A stretch of 37,500 nt of DNA, taken from Azolla pinnata (lineage: Eukaryota; Streptophyta; Polypodiopsida; Salviniales; Salviniaceae). The stretch lies in assembly GCA_037176905.1 (NCBI GenBank), contig JBBBWG010029688.1, positions 8,513 to 46,012 on the forward strand. The letters run 5' to 3'. The notes below the pieces were generated by a model. That model was not told the DNA's origin, ran no database searches, and saw nothing but the letters and a program-made list of their open reading frames with translations. Positions 11,435 through 22,316 of the stretch are shown here, one piece after another; positions within the stretch are counted from its first letter, which is position 1; each line of letters opens with the position of its first letter. Both the position numbers and the translations under genes were made by a program.

Positions 11435-12220
11435 TCTTCCTTCAATGTTTAATATATTTATTGCACATGTCAGAATAAGGACAGCCTATGGCTGATCGAG
11501 CCATCAGAAGCTGAATGAAGAAATTATAATAGTAACTTTTCTTCATATATAGTACTGATCGGTGATGGAGATTCAAGGTTTAGCAACATGAGATTAAACC
11601 TTGGGAAGGTTCATCAAAGACCGTGGAATGTGATTGCTAAAGCAAAGTTCATGCCTTTATCAGGTCACGACTTATTAGTTAAGAATGTAATTTACAACCT
11701 TTATAGATTACATGAGGACCTATAAAACCCGAGATCATGAGGGAATCCAACTGTGCACAAAGACAATAAACTGACAAAGAAATAAACAGTTAATTCCGCA
11801 CTAGAAAGCATTTGTTCTCTTCTTCATCCTTTTCTTTTTGCATGATTCACTTTACTCCCCTTTAAGCTATGACGTTTTGTTTTCCTTCTGTACTGAATAT
11901 ATCACTGTTGCTTTTCCTGCTGTCTGTCTCTTTCTCTGTTTAGAACAGGACTTCAGCAAAGTCAAATATTAAATCGTTTTTTTTAAACATACCTATCAGT
12001 ATCTCGGCTAGATTCAAATAAATGGAAAAAGAGATTCCATCAGAGTAAAAACCAGATTCAAATAGAGGAGGTGTGATTAAATCAGAGAAAAGCGTCTGAT
12101 TCAAACAGTCAGGACCATTTCATTAAAACAAGTAATGAAATATCACATCTAGAATCAGAAAACAAAGTCGTATAACAAACAGAAAAAATCCTGGGCCTTC
12201 CACTAGCTACTTGGCAGAAA
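11435..12220. promoter_or_regulatory. MICU upstream region
   Basis: No protein-coding exon seen. This AT-rich stretch immediately precedes the MICU start and must hold its 5' UTR and probably its promoter. I could not assign a TATA box or start site with confidence. Confidence 0.3.
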
Positions 12221-15200
12221 ATGTTTATGTTCAAACGAAGATTCGATGTAATATGGCCACAGATCAAGCACTACCAAATACACAACAAGAAGACAGTCGC
12301 TGGTACTAGCACTACAACAGCCTTCTTTTCTCGGAACAAGTATTATCACCAAAGCCAAGATAACAGCTGGAAAACTGTTAGAAATGGTGAAAGAACCAAT
12401 GGGAATAAAGAGGAGGTATATAGGCATGGTTTGATCGATTCTGGTCAAGGTGCATTGCTGGTACTAGCAGCAGGAGCAATTTCATTGGTTGGTTTCAACA
12501 TGGACATCATGAAATCTGATCAAAATCACATTTATGGTGATAGTATATTAGGCCTATTCATGGCTAAACAACCTGTCCTGTGTGATGCTCATGTACCTCA
12601 ATCTGGAAGCGAACATCTTGATTCAAATAAGAATAATGTCGAGGATCTCTTTAAACATCGTCAGAACTCTGGTACTACTAGTAGCATCTCCATCCTCTCA
12701 GGTTATAAAACTATCCCTTCTTTGCATATGAACTCAATGTTGGATATGTTTTTTCAATTAAGGAGATGGAGTATATACATACAAGCTACATGAATTCAAT
12801 GTTATGCTAGCCAACGTTACACATAGTTCTCTTTTCACAGGAATCTAATTTAGAAAAAAAGACCGAATATTTATCTTAGTATTAACGTCAAGTTTTTTCT
12901 TCACTTGACTTCAACATTAAACATGTCTTTGAAAGGAATAGATTGTAAAACTAAGTTGTAACACCTTCTCATGAAGTTCTCTTTTCACACCTTGCATTCA
13001 GCTCCATCAGTCCATCCCTAGATTATGGTGATCTGCAGAATGGTCTAAATCTGGCATTCTTAGAGAAATTGTAAAAAAGAAAACGTATTACCTTATTCTG
13101 CACCTTATATTATTTGTAGATGACAGTGTAATATGCTTGATGCTCTTCTGTTTCCAGATTCATATCGCAGACGAGTATTCTTCAAGTATGAACGCAAGCT
13201 TAGAATGCTGAGCCCACCGCAGAAGGTATGTCTCTTATGTGAACAACTTCAGGATACCCATTGGAATTGTTAATTACTTTTTCAAATCCTGAAGGTGGAA
13301 TTTGTATATGTGCATTAATGTGTTTACGAGTCATACCATTTCTTTTCCGTTTTCGAGTTAATCAAGCAACAGATTCTTTGAGGTCGGGATAGTAAAAATT
13401 TAGGGCATTTGGATAAAAGAAAAAAAAACTTGTGTGTTTGAGAGATTTCCATAAATATTGGACATTTTATTTATGGCATTCTCGCATTCTGCTCTGAGCC
13501 AAATAATATTATATATCAACATGCATGAAACTCATGTAAATACTGTATTTGATAGGTATTTGATTACTTCGCATCGGTGAAGTTGCCAGATGGTCAGGCA
13601 TTCATGACAGCTACTGATCTTATGAGAGCAGTTGTGCCTGTTTTCCCCCCATCAGAATCAGATGTCATTAGAGAGGGATCATTACCAGGGGAAAAAACTC
13701 ATGGGGACATGCGGCCTGGTCCATTGTCTGACTTCTTTATGCTGTTTGATACCAACGGAGATGGATTAATTTCATTCAACGAGTAAGAGCATGAATCGAT
13801 TGAAGTTTGGAATCAAACACATTCATGCTGTTCATATACATACTCTATAAGATCAACCTTTGCTTGTATCCTCGATACATAGCCTCCTATTTAAACGAAC
13901 TGGTGTTAGTTGCTTAAGAGGTCAAAACTTGCATTTGATGAGCATCAGTAACAAGTTGTATCTTCTACTCTAAATTGAGAATACTGTCGCATTGGTATTA
14001 AGTGGTTTTAAAAATTGACATTGCAGATACTTGTTTCTTGTCACTCTTTTGAGCATTCCACAGAGTAGTTTTAGTGCTGCAGTGCGAATGTTTGACATCG
14101 ATGGAAATGGGTATAGATCTTCCAACCGAACTTCTCTCTATGTTATATTCATTTTTGTGTTCTATTTTAAATAAATGGATTTGTTTCCTGCGGCGGAAAG
14201 TAACAGGCTTGAGAAATGAGACTAATGTAACCTGCATGTTGACGATGCATTTCATTTTGAAGCTAGAGATTTCAGCTTCTGTTGCCAAACTGATCATCCT
14301 CCATTTCCATATCAGAACGATAGACAAAGCGGAGTTTCAAAAAATGATGGAAGCAATGCGGTCGCGAACAAAACAGGTTGTACGAGCGCATGAGAAAATT
14401 GTAGATGATTCTGGTTTAGTCGAGTTTTTCTTTGGTAGAGATGGTAAAAAGCTTCTAAAGCATGAAGAATTCGAGCAGTTTCTGAGAAAGCTGCATGAGG
14501 AGGTTTGTTTAACTTCAGAATCCTTTAAACATTCACAAAATGGTTTCTGTTTAAGTAGCACCTAAATTGCAGGTTGAATTTCAGCTAACTACTCTATATC
14601 TCATTATCATGTACATAATATAAGCCATTTGTTGCATATAATCCGAAGGAAAGGTTGTGATGAATACCTCATCTTCTCTACCTGGGATTCTGATGCTAGT
14701 TAATGAATTAAATTGTCTGACAGAATAAGATAAGTAAAAAGAAATAATTTCAAGAATCATAAGAAAAAGAGATTCTTTAACTTTGGACGCAGATAACAAG
14801 GCTCGAGTTTTCACATTATGATTATTCTGGGAAAGGAACTATTTCAGTGAAAGACTTTGGGTTGTCCATGGTTGCAAGTGCAGATTTGTCTCAATTGAAT
14901 CACTATCTTGATTGTGTGGAGGCCCTCGGAAACGATGCGAATTTCAAAGATAATCGTGTTACATATGAGGTTAGTACAATCAAATATCTCATGTTTCACA
15001 TTTGTTCCTAACTAAAAGTTAATATGGAAAATGTGCACAGCTATCACAGCTGAGCAAACTTCTCATTGGAAGGAAGTATAAGGATACTTATCATGAAACT
15101 TCAGAAACTAAAACTGATGTGTTAAATAGCAATTTTAGGATTGGGAAACAAGGTTCATATGCTCGAAGATTTCTTTTTGGTTTTGTGTATGCTAGATATA

Positions 15201-16111
15201 TTTAGATAATACCTTTTTGGTGATCCAAAATTTGAGGATTTCTGGAAAAGGCAATGCAGACTGATTATTCTAACATTAGTTATCGATGGATATGGGTAAG
15301 GGTTATCCATCTTAGCATTATATTTGGGACATGTGTCAATATTACTCAGCTTCAAAGTTTGTTCGTATATTTATGAGCATGGATGTAGATTTAAGTTGAT
15401 TTTCATGAGCTGATGCACTGAATTCCTTATTGTAGAATTGAGATAAATGTTTGCAACATGGCATGATATCAAAAGCTTATATCCAATCTTAAGTTAAACC
15501 CTAAATAAAGTTTATCATCCTTCTATGAGTTTAAAATCTAGACTGTCTGAAGGAATGACAAACAACTGTAAATCACCTTCCAGAGCTTAGTATGACGTAT
15601 TCTGTTACCTTTAACACACACTTGCAGACTTAATAAAAGCCAAATGTTCCAACCTCTTCTTTTGTTCCTCAGGAATTCTGTAGCTTTGCTAAGCTTCGCA
15701 AGCATCTCCAACCATTGGAGATGGCAATTAATAGCTATGGTGAGACATACGGTCTGTTGACAAAATCTGATTTTCAAAGAGCTGCATCACAGGTAAATCC
15801 TGGATCTCTTCCAACTTTTGCTTTCATGAAGAATTTATACACGCGCTAGTGGCATTGTGTGGGCATCCAATCTCATACGGTCTTCAAATTGTTTATCTAT
15901 TTCACAGGTTTGCAAGGTTCCTGTGACAGACAATGTTGTGGACGTAGTGTTCTACATATTCGATACCAACAAAGATGGGAGTCTCAGTTCGGAGGAGTTC
16001 CTCGGAGTTATGGAACGTCGAGAAAAAGGCATGTCAGAGTGCCTAGATTCCGGGATCATAAGCTTTTTAAGCTGTTGGTGGAATTGTGGTTGCAAGTGCA
16101 GCAGTCGCTAA
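12221..16111 (+). CDS. MICU: MICU-type mitochondrial calcium uptake regulator (8 exons)
   Basis: EF-hand protein that senses calcium and gates the mitochondrial calcium uniporter. Exons: 12221-12701, 13158-13225, 13556-13782, 14027-14110, 14316-14502, 14793-14969, 15673-15792, 15908-16111; 1548 bases, 515 residues, all GT-AG and in frame. The N-terminus is basic and Ser/Thr-rich with few acids (MFMFKRRF), as in mitochondrial presequences, followed by one hydrophobic helix (about 77-92, GALLVLAAGAISLVGF). Family blocks follow: YRRRVFFKYERKLRMLSPP, VFDYFAS, DLMRAVVPVFPPSES, VEFFFGRDGKK, RLEFSHYDYSGKGTIS. Canonical EF loops: DTNGDGLISFNE (248-259), DIDGNGTIDKAE (282-293) and DTNKDGSLSSEE (467-478). 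DYSGKGTISVKD (359-370) is degenerate. The third canonical loop fits the plant-type MICU arrangement. The C-terminus ends in a Trp/Cys cluster (SCWWNCGCKCSS). The ATG at 12221 gives the longest N-terminus; a second Met follows at codon 3. Confidence 0.95.
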
Positions 16112-16437
16112 ATAGTCCTTTCTGATCCTCTCCATACCCTAGTGACGTGCATTGTGAAATGTTCCTACAAATGTTGCATGATGTTCCTGATGGCTATACA
16201 GTGCCGTATTTTGATGCGATGCAAGAGTGTAAAGATCATATTGTGCTCCCATTAAAAGGGTGGTGTAAATAAGTATGGCACTCTAATAAGAGTATTGATC
16301 CATTCCATGATGAGCACCATTGAAGCAACGATGGTTCTCATTCTTAGGGTGAGTAGCATGAGGCCAACAATGATCCATATTCTTCTCATTCTTGAGGTGA
16401 AATTGCGAGTGGCTGTGTAAGATTCTATGATCATGCC

Positions 16438-16480
<43 letters not shown>

Positions 16481-17709
16481 GCGGTTTATTGTATGTCCAT
16501 GCCGATGCAAATGATCGGTGCTTCTTGTGGCTAATGACATTTGCCAATGTTATAAAAATACACTGTATGGGAATGATAAAAAAATTCTGTTGTACGATAA
16601 AAATGTTTTCATGAAATCATTGTTCCTAGTTTCGATAGGGAAATCTCTATTTAGAAGTCAAAAGTGAAAGTATTATTTGGAACCTTGAGGGTAGTTTCTG
16701 ATGTCAACTTGGATTGCCGTTACATGGAAGGTGCTATCCTAAGAAAGTCAAAACGACTGATTCGTGACATTCCTTGAATAATGTCTTGAGATTTTCCCTA
16801 GCAAAATGCATACCATCTGATCCATATATTGCGAACAATCTTCTCAAGTAGAACATTTTACGCATCGAAAATTGAAATACCATGGTTTTCAAACGCCTCA
16901 CATCATTGACATACATAGTAATGGTTGGTTTTACCTTTTGTGAAGAATGATCATTTTAGCACATTAGACACACATATTTATTATAAGTAGATCTCGAAAT
17001 CATCTTATAACATGTGTTGCCTAAAATGCAATGGCATGAATCGGATTACAAAGGAATTGCAGGTATGGGCAGACGTCGGATTCCTTATGAGCACCACAAA
17101 TTATATTCTCTGGCACCGTTTTCTCTCCGTCACATCCATTGTGTGGAGAAGAATTGCCAAGTCGTGGTGGTGGTTTCTCTCTCATGTGGGCTCTATCAAA
17201 ACTCCATCCTTGCTGGAAAACACCTTGCTTTTTCCATGAGTTAATCACACACTAATGAAAGTCCTTGGTTCATGTCTTCATGATCTCAACATTCCATTCC
17301 TAGTTCCGACTTTCAAGGATTCCGGTTGGCATAAACAATTTAGGGAACATCTGGACAAGAGAGTGTCGCTAATCAAAATATGGTCATCGTTGCTGTTGCA
17401 TGTATGCCAAATGGGACGGGATCCAGAGGCGATGTACGATCACGAGGCGATAGTACGATCATGCGCATGAAGGGGGGAGAAGGTATGACGACATGGTTTC
17501 TTCATCTCAATGAGCCCATTGTTGTTGTGCTCCATAATGTTTATAAACAAAACAAGCGCCAATTATCGAGGACATGGTTCTGGCAATTCTAACTTTAGCA
17601 TGAAGAAGTCTATACCGCAGTCTTTTCCGCGGTGGTGGAGTGGTTTCATTACCAACTCTCACTAATTCACATCTAATTACGAAAGAGGTAAGTCCTTGTC
17701 TGATCATGT
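16112..17709. other. Intergenic; MICU 3' flank, (TA)n at 16439-16477
   Basis: The MICU 3' UTR probably occupies the first few hundred bases. A TA dinucleotide array follows. From 16.9 to 17.6 kb several overlapping open frames exist on both strands, none recognisable. A KCNGMNRITKELQ phrase near 17024 only faintly recalls a hAT-type zinc finger and is not called. Confidence 0.5.
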
Positions 17710-17935
17710 GTGCTATTGGACCTCTATGTATGTATATGCATGCGTATGCGTGCATGTGTGTATGCTTGTATGTGTATATGTATGTTTGTATGTATGGATG
17801 TGTGTGTCTAGATGTATGTATGTATGTAGGCATGCATGTTTGTGTGGGTGCGAATGTATGTATGTACGTTACGTACGTACGTACGTACGTATTTATGTAC
17901 GTACATACATATTTATGTACGTATGTGCGCCAGCA
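17710..17935. repeat. TGTA/TGCATG/GTAC microsatellite
   Basis: Mixed TGTA, TGCG and TGTG units passing into an ACGT/GTAC run at 17868-17925 (CGTACGTACGTACGTACG). It has the reverse-complement character of the 6993-7458 array and ends about 100 bases before the HHO-like gene. Confidence 0.9.
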
Positions 17936-17992
17936 GGTATTATTCTCTTCTGTGCCACAAATCTTTGACTTTTTCCACGCATTTGTTCTTTA

Positions 17993-18103
17993 TTAGGGTT
18001 AGGGTTTTCGTACTTGCAGGTTCCGGTACAACGCACAGTAATGGGCATCGCCTCCATCCCTGAAGGCCCGACATTAGGGTTAGGGTTAGGGTTAGGGTTG
18101 GGG
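17993..18103 (+). repeat. TTAGGG telomere-like repeats at the HHO start
   Basis: Two TTAGGG units at 17993-18004 lie upstream of the ATG. Four more (18074-18097) plus one TTGGGG (18098-18103) lie inside the first coding exon, in phase with the reading frame. The four consecutive GGGTTA units meet the usual G-quadruplex pattern on the sense strand. They are of TTAGGG rather than the common plant TTTAGGG type. Confidence 0.95.
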
Positions 18104-20558
18104 CCTAGTAGCTCCATTGATGCGGCTGCAGTCGAAGTAACGGCAGCAGCAGCGAAGCAGCAGCAGCAGCAGCAGCAGCAGCTCATGTGCTATTTGAAAT
18201 CCCTGAAGGCGGAACGCATGAGAATCGAGCCGTTCCAACGCCAGCTTCCTTTCTGCATCGCCTTGCTCACCGCCGGTACGTATGCTGGATTTCCTGCCAC
18301 AATTAGGCGGCGGTGAAGCGATTGGCATATATATATATATATATAGGAATAGATATAGATACAGATATATATAGCACCCACTTAGGATGGGAATATTGAA
18401 TCAAATCAAGACAGTCATGTTGTGAGGTATTATTAAATGCGACAAGGAAATAGGGTTTGGATCTACATTTAATCTCATTCTGATTCGGCCTTTGTCTAGT
18501 GATCAGAACCTCAATCTATCTGTCCTCAATTAATGCTTCATTTAATCCTACCCCGGCAGAGATGGAAGCTTGCAAGGAGCAGCTGACGATGATCCATGCC
18601 GCCGAATTAGGCCTCAATATGCAACAACGCCATATTAAACTAGCGGCTGTGCCTCCATCTTCTTCTTCAGATTCTTCTTCAAGCGCGTCTGGAGTTCTAG
18701 ATCCAATTACGTATGCCCATCTTCACGGCGGCGATCATCAGCTGGAGGTAACGGATCAAATCATTGGTCGTCAATGTCCAGTACTGAAGATTCCAATATA
18801 TAAAGAACATTATTAATATTCCACTCATGATTAATGATCGGATTAATGATCGGACTAATCTCTTAATTATAACTTGCTCTTCAATTCTAATACGCTACCA
18901 CTGCTTAATTTGTCGATTGTGACGTTGGACCAATATTGTGCGTTGTGATCATCGGCAAATTAACCTGCAGGGATGTCGTGGATCCGATGATCCGATCAGT
19001 CGTTACACGGCAAGATCATGTAGCAACCTGAAGATTAAGGGCTCATCACAAGGTGCAGGATCAGCTGCCGTTAATCATGTGCCATTAATCTTCATGCCCA
19101 GCAGCTGCATAATTAACAGGGCTGATCAGGCAATCTTATCCAATTATTCTATCTCACCAACGTCTGATCTTCTTGATCATCAGGATCAGCCGGAACTAGG
19201 TGAGACAATATCATCAAGTAATTATACCCATATATTGTCAAACAATATCGCGGATCAACCACAGGAATGCTTCGATCATTATACGCAGCGATACAATTAC
19301 TATAATACATCGAGAGAATTAGCGGAAGAAGAGTTAGAAGAAGAAGAAGAGGAAGAGGAGGGAGCGATGTGGGCTAGAAGTAGCAGATTAATGTATTCTG
19401 CTGCATTAATCAGTCGAGCTAGATTGTCGACAATAGTAATTAGATCTAAACCTGAGGATCATGATCAGCAGCTGGGCAGCGACGTGATTAAAAGCTGCTG
19501 CAGGAGTCTGAAGAAGAAGAAGAAGAAGCAAAGGATGTGCTGGTCCCCGGAGCTGCACCGCAAATTCGTTACCGCTCTCCATCAACTCGGCGGAGCTCGA
19601 TGTAATTAAATTAGTTAGATACTGCAATTGATGATCATCAGATTCGGTTCGTCGATTCCGAAATTATAGAGAAATGTCTTTAATCCCGCTCTCATGATCT
19701 GCGATTTGATTCATTCCTGATTTGCATTATGGCTCTGATCCCATTCTCATCATATCATCATTTGCGCCTTTAGTGATCATGATCTGTGTACTTCGATCGA
19801 TTCCCGTTCTGATTATCGATTAATTATGGAATTTCCTTAATCCCGTCGTGATTAGCGATTTGATTCATTCCTGATTGGAATTGCTTTGATCCCACTCTTA
19901 CCATCATCATCACCATCATCATCATCATCTGCGCCTTCAGTGATCATGATCTGTACTCGATTCCCCCAGCTTAATAAATCGCAATCTGCCGCAATCTATA
20001 ATTATGATCAAAGAGACCAGGCACTCTATCATCATCATCATCATCTGCATCAAATAATTAGGAATTCTAGCTTTTACTAATCCCAAACCTTAAACCTGTG
20101 CAAATATATTATGTTGTATGTGTGTACTGTGTACATGCAGCTAATGCACTAAGTCAAACTAATTACTGCAAATCATATGGGGTTTTGCAGCAGCAACGCC
20201 CAAGCAAATCCGAGCGCTCATGAAGGTGGATCGCTTGACCAACGACGAAGTGAAAAGCCATCTTCAGGTACTTAAACCAATCAATTTCTCTGCTAATCAA
20301 ACCAATGATCCTTCTGTAATTTGCGCTGCGACTGTGTAATTATATATACATGGATTGAGCTGCGTAATTATATACGTGGATTGAAATCAGAGGCCACAAT
20401 TGATCCCCATCCCCATCGATGCATAGCATTACAATCACAAGAAATCTTTTAATGCTCTAATTACTTGCCAGAAATATAGGCTGCATAGCTTATGGAGAAC
20501 AAATCTTTTAATGCTAATTACTTGCCAGAAATATAGGCTGCATATGCATAGCTTATGA
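18041..20558 (+). CDS. HHO: HHO/NIGT1 (HRS1-type) GARP transcription factor (5 exons)
   Basis: DNA-binding repressor of the GARP HRS1/HHO/NIGT1 group, which in angiosperms links nitrate and phosphate signalling. Exons: 18041-18275, 18560-18747, 18971-19601, 20191-20267, 20472-20558; 1218 bases, 405 residues, GT-AG and in frame. Residues 12-21 are an LG repeat from TTAGGG units (contains LxLxL); 40-47 are polyglutamine from CAG. The family N-terminal block follows ([38 protein letters not shown], about 50-86). Exon 3 is variable, with acidic (EEEEEEEE) and basic (KKKKKK) runs. The GARP domain spans about 329-383: [50 protein letters not shown]. The protein stops 22 residues later, while relatives usually carry a longer tail. 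The ATG at 18041 is the first in frame after an AG (GTACTTGCAG) at 18010-18019 that could itself be an acceptor, so an upstream exon is possible. Confidence 0.9.
19654..19967. repeat. Diverged tandem duplication in HHO intron 3
   Basis: About 157 bases from 19654 are repeated from 19811: TTAATCCCG, GCGATTTGATTCATTCCTGA, TGATCCCA, TGCGCCTT and AGTGATCATGATCTGT occur in the same order in both halves. The second copy has gained an (ATC)n array. GATTC/GAATC words, the core bound by NIGT1-type factors, occur six times in this intron. Confidence 0.85.
20442..20558 (+). repeat. Tandem duplication of the HHO last intron-exon junction
   Basis: AAATCTTTTAATGCT, then ATTACTTGCCAG and AAATATAGGCTGCAT, occurs at 20442-20486 and again at 20501-20543. 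The two exon starts (20472 and 20529) are 57 bases apart, a multiple of three, so both acceptors give the same frame and the same TGA (20556-20558). Confidence 0.9.
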
Positions 20559-21379
20559 AGACCGTGAGCAATATTCAAGTCGCGGATTTGTTCCCGGATC
20601 AGTCGCGGCTATATACACTACAACTGCTGCCGGAGCGAAGGTGCTTCTGATGCTGGAAATCTATGCATATGTATTATAAGTACGACCGCATCAATTTCCA
20701 ACGATATATTCACCTGATTTAATTACTTGGGATCCCTCCACGTGTATCATATGTGTTCCAAAAATGATCGTCGCCTCAATCCAAACCCGAATTTCTGCTG
20801 CAGGATACTGATGATCAATCAATACTGATCATCACATTCATCAGTAACCCGGATAATCGCAAACGCATAAATAATTCCATTTCTTCCATTTACATCTGCA
20901 AAACTATTCGCATAAATCATCGATCCGGCATTTGGACTTCCATTAACTGCTGTTTTCAACATTATGATCAGCTCCATCAATTGATTTTCTTATCAAATTT
21001 GTGTGCAGAAATATGGCGACCTACAATATGCTTGAAAACCTGCACATCGGTGCAGATCAAATCGAACCACACACGAATGCACTCAAATTATTGATCGAAC
21101 AAACATGAAAGCACTCGGCAATTCTAGCTGCAGCTCCTAATTAATATGCCAAGGGAAGATCCGAGGTTAGATTGTATGTGCTAATTAATACGCTAATTAA
21201 CTTTAATCCCAAAAGCATTCTTAACAAAATAACAACTCGCTTAAACAAACAAGATTTAAAAACTGATTGCTCTAACAACTCGCTTATACAAACAAGATTT
21301 AAAAACTGATTGCTCGTATAATCGGACTAGAGCCGCAGCATGCGACCATTAAAACTAATCAATCACATTAAGCTGCAGT

Positions 21380-21418
<39 letters not shown>

Positions 21419-21497
21419 TTCATTCATCAAAGGGGTTTCTGATCATCATAGTCAATCGCTGTCATCATCATCATCACCATCATCACCATCGCCATCA
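20559..21497. other. Convergent intergenic region with 43-bp tandem duplication
   Basis: No gene. It separates the 3' ends of the HHO-like and LEA-like genes. The segment 21231-21273 (AACAACTCGCTTAAACAAAC and on) is repeated at 21274-21316 with one or two changes. Long (ATC)n arrays at 21379-21417 and 21463-21500 lie in the likely 3' UTR of the LEA-like gene. Confidence 0.75.
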
Positions 21498-22129
21498 TCA
21501 CGAGTCTTTTTTGCTGCCGAGGAGCGTGTCTTTGAGGCCGCCAAGTTTATCTGAGAGCTTGGCGGCAGCTGTATGCAACTGCAGCGTGTCCGGCGTCTGG
21601 CCCTGCAGATCATCAGCTAACTGTGGAGAGCTTTGATCCTCTGCCAACGTACTCTTCGACTTAATCTCCTTCAACAACGGATCTCGATCTCGATCTCCAG
21701 CTTCTCTGGATCCTTCTTCTGCTTCCTTGATGTGCTTCTCATGCGCCTGCTTCGGGGTATACTTGGAGGCCGTCTCCAGCGCCGCTCTCCCCAGCTTCGA
21801 CTCCTCGTAACTGCAGTTCAAATTAGCACAATCTTAATCAAAGAAGAGCACAATTTTTAATCAAAGAATTGACGGAAATATGGATTAAGCCCCGCTTAAT
21901 ACTTCTGTGCTGCATGATCTGCATCATCATTAATCCCGCTCAGTCAATAATATCGTATTGTGCAATCGGATTCAAAAAGGATGGGATTAATTATACTCAC
22001 GGTGATCGATCTTTTAAAGTGCATTCTAATTATGTACCAATAATTAGCAGAATCAGTACAGGCAGCTGATCATCCAAGGTTGTTTAATTACCTTCTGTGC
22101 ATGGCCGCTTGACCACCTTCTTCTGCCAT
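21498..22129 (-). CDS. Small hydrophilic LEA-like protein (2 exons)
   Basis: Exons 22129-22092 and 21810-21498 give 351 bases, 116 residues; the GT-AG intron splits a Ser codon (AG/T). The protein has no membrane segment, only one Tyr pair near positions 14 and 25, no Trp, and is rich in Lys, Glu, Asp, Ser, Ala and Gln. It has an amphipathic helical look (LGRAALETASKYTPKQAHEK, HIKEAEEGSREAGDRDRD, LHTAAAKLSDKLGGLKDTLL), which suits a late-embryogenesis-abundant or desiccation-protective protein. I cannot assign a LEA group. Support comes from the promoter: TATA, ABRE and RY motifs in that order upstream. The ATG at 22129 sits in GCCATGGCA, a good context, and no other start gives the short first exon. 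Convergent with the HHO-like gene. Confidence 0.7.
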
Positions 22130-22174
22130 GGCTGCAAACAAATTCAAGAACCAACTGAAAGCAGCAGTATCACA

Positions 22175-22316
22175 CCCTAAACCCTAAAAGAAACCCTAAA
22201 AACAGCAATAACAGGACAGAATTAATACATCCATCTATTTATCTATATATATAGGCACATATAACGTGCAGTCTGTCTCGTGCTTCTTGCTCACACACGT
22301 GTCTGTAGTGCATGCA
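22175..22316 (-). promoter_or_regulatory. LEA-like gene promoter: telo-boxes, TATA, ABREs, RY
   Basis: Going upstream from the ATG: three CCCTAA units (22175-22199, telo-box type), a TATA-like palindrome CTATATATATAG (22243-22254, about 115 bases upstream), an ACGTG core (22264-22268), a G-box/ABRE with ACACGTGT (CACGTG at 22296-22301), and an RY element TGCATGCA (22309-22316). ABRE plus RY next to TATA is the classical layout of ABA/ABI3-controlled LEA genes. Motifs are seen; regulation is inferred. Confidence 0.6.

Noticed and set aside
17012-17592. Overlapping frames of about 75 codons on both strands, one with a KCNGMNRITKEL phrase
   Set aside because: Too short and too weak to call a BED-type zinc finger or transposase remnant.
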